From the NCBI RefSeq assembly GCF_018320785.1, contig NC_054886.1, positions 32,223,732-32,287,731 on the forward strand: DNA of 64,000 nucleotides, read 5' to 3'. The translations under genes were made by a program, and so were the position numbers. The notes beneath the pieces were generated by a model. The model saw nothing but the letters and a program-made list of their open reading frames with translations, ran no database searches and was not told the origin of the DNA. Each line of letters opens with the position of its first letter. Position 1 is the first letter of the stretch. Shown piece by piece: positions 46,216 through 64,000 of this stretch. This stretch comes from Cheilinus undulatus (taxonomy: Eukaryota; Chordata; Actinopteri; Labriformes; Labridae).

Positions 46216-47375
46216 CTTGTTCAATAACTGGCCTTTCTGTTATCATTTCTTATGAAGGAAAAACAGCAGATGTGAGATGAAGGCCAGAGGACGAGCTGAC
46301 TCAGTGGTCACACATGCTAACAGCGTTAGCCAACACCCGATCTGTGCGAGCCTCCTAGCACTCTGAAAATCAATACTGCTGCAAGTGACAGGAAGAGACC
46401 CAGACCACAGAGGAGAGGGGGGGCATGCAGAAGATGGAGAAATGGACAACAGTAGGAAAAAGTTATTAGTAAAAATTCAAATGTATTTCATTCGCACCTT
46501 TAGTGGAGAGTTTTAACCCAGCCAGTGACTTTAGAGGTCAGTTTACCTGTTAAACAAACCAGAGCTCCCGTACAGACTCTTCACAGTATTTAAAATACAA
46601 ATTGACCCACCTGTTGGGAACCACAGTTTTCAAACAGCAGGTCATGTGGTTTTCTTTTATGTTATAAGTTGAATAAAGTATGTGCTAGCTACATGTTATC
46701 ATTCTAACAAAGATAAAAATAACATTAAAATGACACACACCCATTTAGAGCATTATTAAAAGAAAAATGAGTAATGTACCTGTTTTAGTGGTGTAAGCTT
46801 GAACAAAGTGAAGATAAAACTTGTTGCACTTTCATTTAAATATTTGATTCAAATATCCCTTTTAGACATGTGTTTTTAACTATTGTTTTTTGTCTAACTT
46901 GTATTACCCATTTCTATGCTGTGATTTATTTTAATTTACAGAAATCCCTCTCCGTATGATTGTGTTGGTTTTTATTTGTGAAGCACTTTGTCACGGAGTT
47001 AGTAAAATTGTCACAAAAATCAAGTTAAACTGAATTATTTTGAAAATGTTTTATTTACTTGTGATGAAAAAAATCAACAAAAAATTGACTCTAATGTAAG
47101 GTTTTTAACTGGCTTGCTTCAACACCAATGTGTCAAACAAATTGCTCCATCTAGAAAATTTTTAAAAAAGGAAAAAATAAAACATTTGTGTAATTTGTGA
47201 AGCTATATTGAGGAGAAAATCCCAAGGAAAATATGTGAGATAATTCCAGAGAATTTCAGTGCACAAATATTCAATTATTTATTCAACGTAATCCTGTAAT
47301 TCTGCACATTTTTTCATGGATACCATAGTTGAAGCCTACAGTGGGCGGTGTCTTTCGGTGTTTCCACACCTACAG
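46216..47375. other. Intergenic, nothing recognised
   Basis: Ordinary AT-rich sequence; no exon, RNA gene or element recognised. Confidence 0.4.
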
Positions 47376-47380
47376 TATGA

Positions 47381-48022
47381 CTGTTTTTGAATTGGCCTAC
47401 TGCATACTCCTGCCAAACGCAGTATGCAGTATGTATTGAGAACTGCGTTTTGCGTTCGACAGTAGTATGCAGTATGACTGCCAGTCGGACGTTATTGTGT
47501 AGTATGCTTGGCCCGGTTTTGCTGGTTTCTGGTATACAGAAGTACGACATTCCATCCATTTACGTACAGAAAAAATCTGGGAAGTGTTTTTATTTGATTT
47601 TTCGGGATTTTTATAGCCGTTGTTTTTAGCTTAGTACGTATAGTGCAGTGAAAGGACACACTTGACAGCACCTTTCCGGCCGTTATGAGCCGTAACGGCA
47701 AAACAAAAACAACAGTGACCCTATTACAACTTATTTCAGTACATGTTAAAAAGGTAAAGATTAAAGGTAATGGCACTTTTTGTAACCGTCAGCCGCTCTG
47801 GTGAAAGTTATGCTGCTCTCCGCTATTACGAACTCTTACCTGGCGTTTTACATTGTGGGTAACAGTAGGCGAAGCAGACTGGTCTGATGCATACTGTGAA
47901 ATTTTCCCGAATCAGTACACCATTTGGGGATTTTTGGCATATTGCAACTTTCGCATTTGTTAACATACTGGATACTACATTTTGGGCAAATCAGTAGTAT
48001 AGTAGGCGAATTCGAAAATGGC
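47381..48022. mobile_element. MITE with inverted TTTTTGAATTGGCCTACT ends
   Basis: Left end TGTTTTTGAATTGGCCTACT, inverted right end CCATTTTCGAATTCGCCTAC. Subterminal GTATGCAGTATG repeats. Termini of this kind are seen in fish PIF/Harbinger MITEs; target duplication not resolved. Non-coding. Confidence 0.65.
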
Positions 48023-49032
48023 CTCTGTCTCGTTCATCCATCAGGTGGAGCTCAGATTTTCGCGGGAAATCCCCCACATTTGGCAGTCTTGCGTCACTAA
48101 TAAAAACTAACAAATACTTTAACAGGATTACATGCGGTAATGTTGCTCCATAAAATACTGCAAATTGCACAAGTTCTGTATGACAGAAAATACTGTGTAA
48201 CCTGTTCGTATGATGTGACATAAAGTTTCATGTAAAAACAAAAGGTAATCCTTGATAGAACATGCTATACATACATTTTACAACTCTTTTCTCATGATTA
48301 GGAAAAATGTAGGTGGTTTTTCACGATTTTCACTTATTTATTCTTTATTCTAGAGAGAATCAAGCAGATTTTCCTGCGATAATGAGTTATGTTTGTTGTT
48401 TTCTGTGGAATTCAGGAAGTAAAAAGATTTTTTGCTTTAAAACCAGCATTTATACGGTATATTGTGAGATAAATCTTGTAGCAACAGGCGACTTTAAATA
48501 ATCATAACAGGAAAATTAGGTGAAATAAATGTATTGATACTTGTCGGCTGAGGGCCTACATAGGAAACCCTTGTATTTTACTTACTGTTTATTTAGTTAT
48601 CCGTATTTCTTTTGTATTTTTCTCAAAAACAAAATCAAGTTCGTCGTGTCATTGTTATGAGACTCTTATTTTGGCAGAAAAGCGGAAGTACTATGACATA
48701 TTTAATGTAACTTGACACCTCACATGAAGACGGGGGCTTGTCCTGTTAGCGGTTGTTAGCTTGTGTGCTAACTGTGAGCTAAAGTTAACTGTAGTACTTT
48801 CACTTTCTGACAGTCAGGGAAACCCTCTCCGGGATGAACACAGCTTCCTGGGAAACGAAACCAGACTCCGCTCTTGTTGTTCATGTCAGTCTTTAGATCA
48901 CAAATGTAGATTGTTAAAACGTTTCCGTGTCGGTTTGGCAACTTGGAGCCGCTGGCGTGTGAAAGATCAACCGTCGCAGCTTCAAACACGCAGTTAGTTT
49001 ACCTGCTAGCTTTAGCGGCTAGCTCGGCTAGC
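48023..49032 (+). promoter_or_regulatory. OTUD4 upstream and 5' UTR region
   Basis: The last 300 bases are moderately GC-rich and carry several TTAGC/GCTAGC repeats before the ATG. No TATA box is obvious. The start site was not located. Confidence 0.4.
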
Positions 49033-63387
<14,355 letters not shown>

Positions 63388-63454
63388 GTGAGCTGGACGG
63401 AAGAATCAAACTGCTTCACAAACAGATTTTGACATTCAACAAAGATAGGACAAA

Positions 63455-63782
63455 AAAATACAAAATGCAGTTTTAAAATGATGATTGCATTTATGAAGGG
63501 GAAAAAAAGGCATCCAAACCTAACTGATCCTATGTGAAAAAGTCATTGCCCCCTAAAGCTAATAGCTGGTTGTTCCATCCTTGGTGGCAGCAACTGCAGG
63601 CAATGAGTCTTTCACATGGCTGTGGAGGAATTTTGTCCCATCCTCCATGGCAGAATTGTTTTAATTCAGCCACATTGGAGGATTTTCCAGCAGGAATGGC
63701 CTGTCTAAGGTCATGCCACAGCATCTCAATCATATTTAAGTCCGGACTTTGACTAGACCACTCCAACACCAGCACCGTACCT
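63455..63782 (-). mobile_element. Tc1-like transposase 3' fragment
   Basis: The minus strand at 63,530-63,775 encodes LEWSSQSPDLNMIEMLWHDL, the end of a Tc1 transposase with its final Glu, and continues to the inverted end. The terminal sequence matches 9,812-9,960. In the OTUD4 intron after exon 17. Confidence 0.75.
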
Positions 63783-64000
63783 TAAAAGGGACATGTTATG
63801 CAAAAATCCCTTTTCAGGCTTTTCAACAAAAATATGTGCCCCTGGCCTGTCCACAATCCCCTAAATCAGGGGTTCTCAATGTTGGGGTCGGGACCCCATT
63901 GGGGGTCACGAGACACTGAGAGGGGAACTCCAGATGCCTTAAAAAACTAAGAATATTTTTGAATTACACTGTTGCCACTTACACCAATTTTGCCAAATTT
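63783..64000. mobile_element. MITE end and hAT-like element, cut by window
   Basis: 63,783 AAAAGGGACATGTTATGCAA resembles the TTAA MITE end. At 63,867 CAGGGGTTCTCAATG starts a hAT-like element with GGGGGTCACGAGACACTGAG, reaching TTGCC-type units at the window edge. Confidence 0.55.

Overview
This is nuclear DNA from a bony fish, most likely a spiny-rayed teleost. Genes are split into short exons with GT..AG introns. The flanks and introns are packed with fish-type DNA transposons (Tc1, hAT, piggyBac/TTAA and PIF/Harbinger-like MITEs), a tRNA-derived SINE, an L2-like LINE/SINE tail and long T-rich minisatellites. Nothing bacterial, organellar or viral was seen.

Three multi-exon genes lie on the + strand. 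(1) 874-6809: ten exons whose phases all join in frame (1125 nt, 374 aa). They encode a signal peptide, a C-type lectin domain, a short linker and a TenA/THI-4 (heme-oxygenase-fold) domain. I know of no described protein with this layout, and it is the most unusual thing in the window. (2) About 14.4-31.6 kb: a ZNF827-like gene starting near a CpG-rich region. It ends in five C2H2 zinc fingers (two plus three) and carries a 30-bp tandem repeat coding about 17 ten-residue units in one exon. The N-terminal finger cluster known from ZNF827 is not in the window. (3) 49,033 to beyond the right edge: OTUD4, a deubiquitinase. Seventeen coding exons are visible and the 3' end is cut off by the window.

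ZNF827 and OTUD4 have the same order and orientation on human 4q31, so the pair is an ancient linkage. SMAD1 and MMAA, which lie between them in human, are not seen in the 17.5 kb separating them here.

Layout: 0-0.6 kb T-rich minisatellite; 0.9-6.8 kb lectin-TenA gene; 7.8-13.2 kb transposon debris; 14.1-15.1 kb CpG-rich promoter-like region; 15.1-17.8 kb very AT-rich; 18-31.6 kb ZNF827-like exons, with a Tc1-like copy and a minisatellite in introns; 32-49 kb intergenic, mostly transposons, minisatellites, a (CATTC)n satellite and a direct duplication; 49-64 kb OTUD4 with transposons in its introns.

Exon boundaries were worked out by eye from splice sites, phase and remembered protein families. 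No alignment or search was run.
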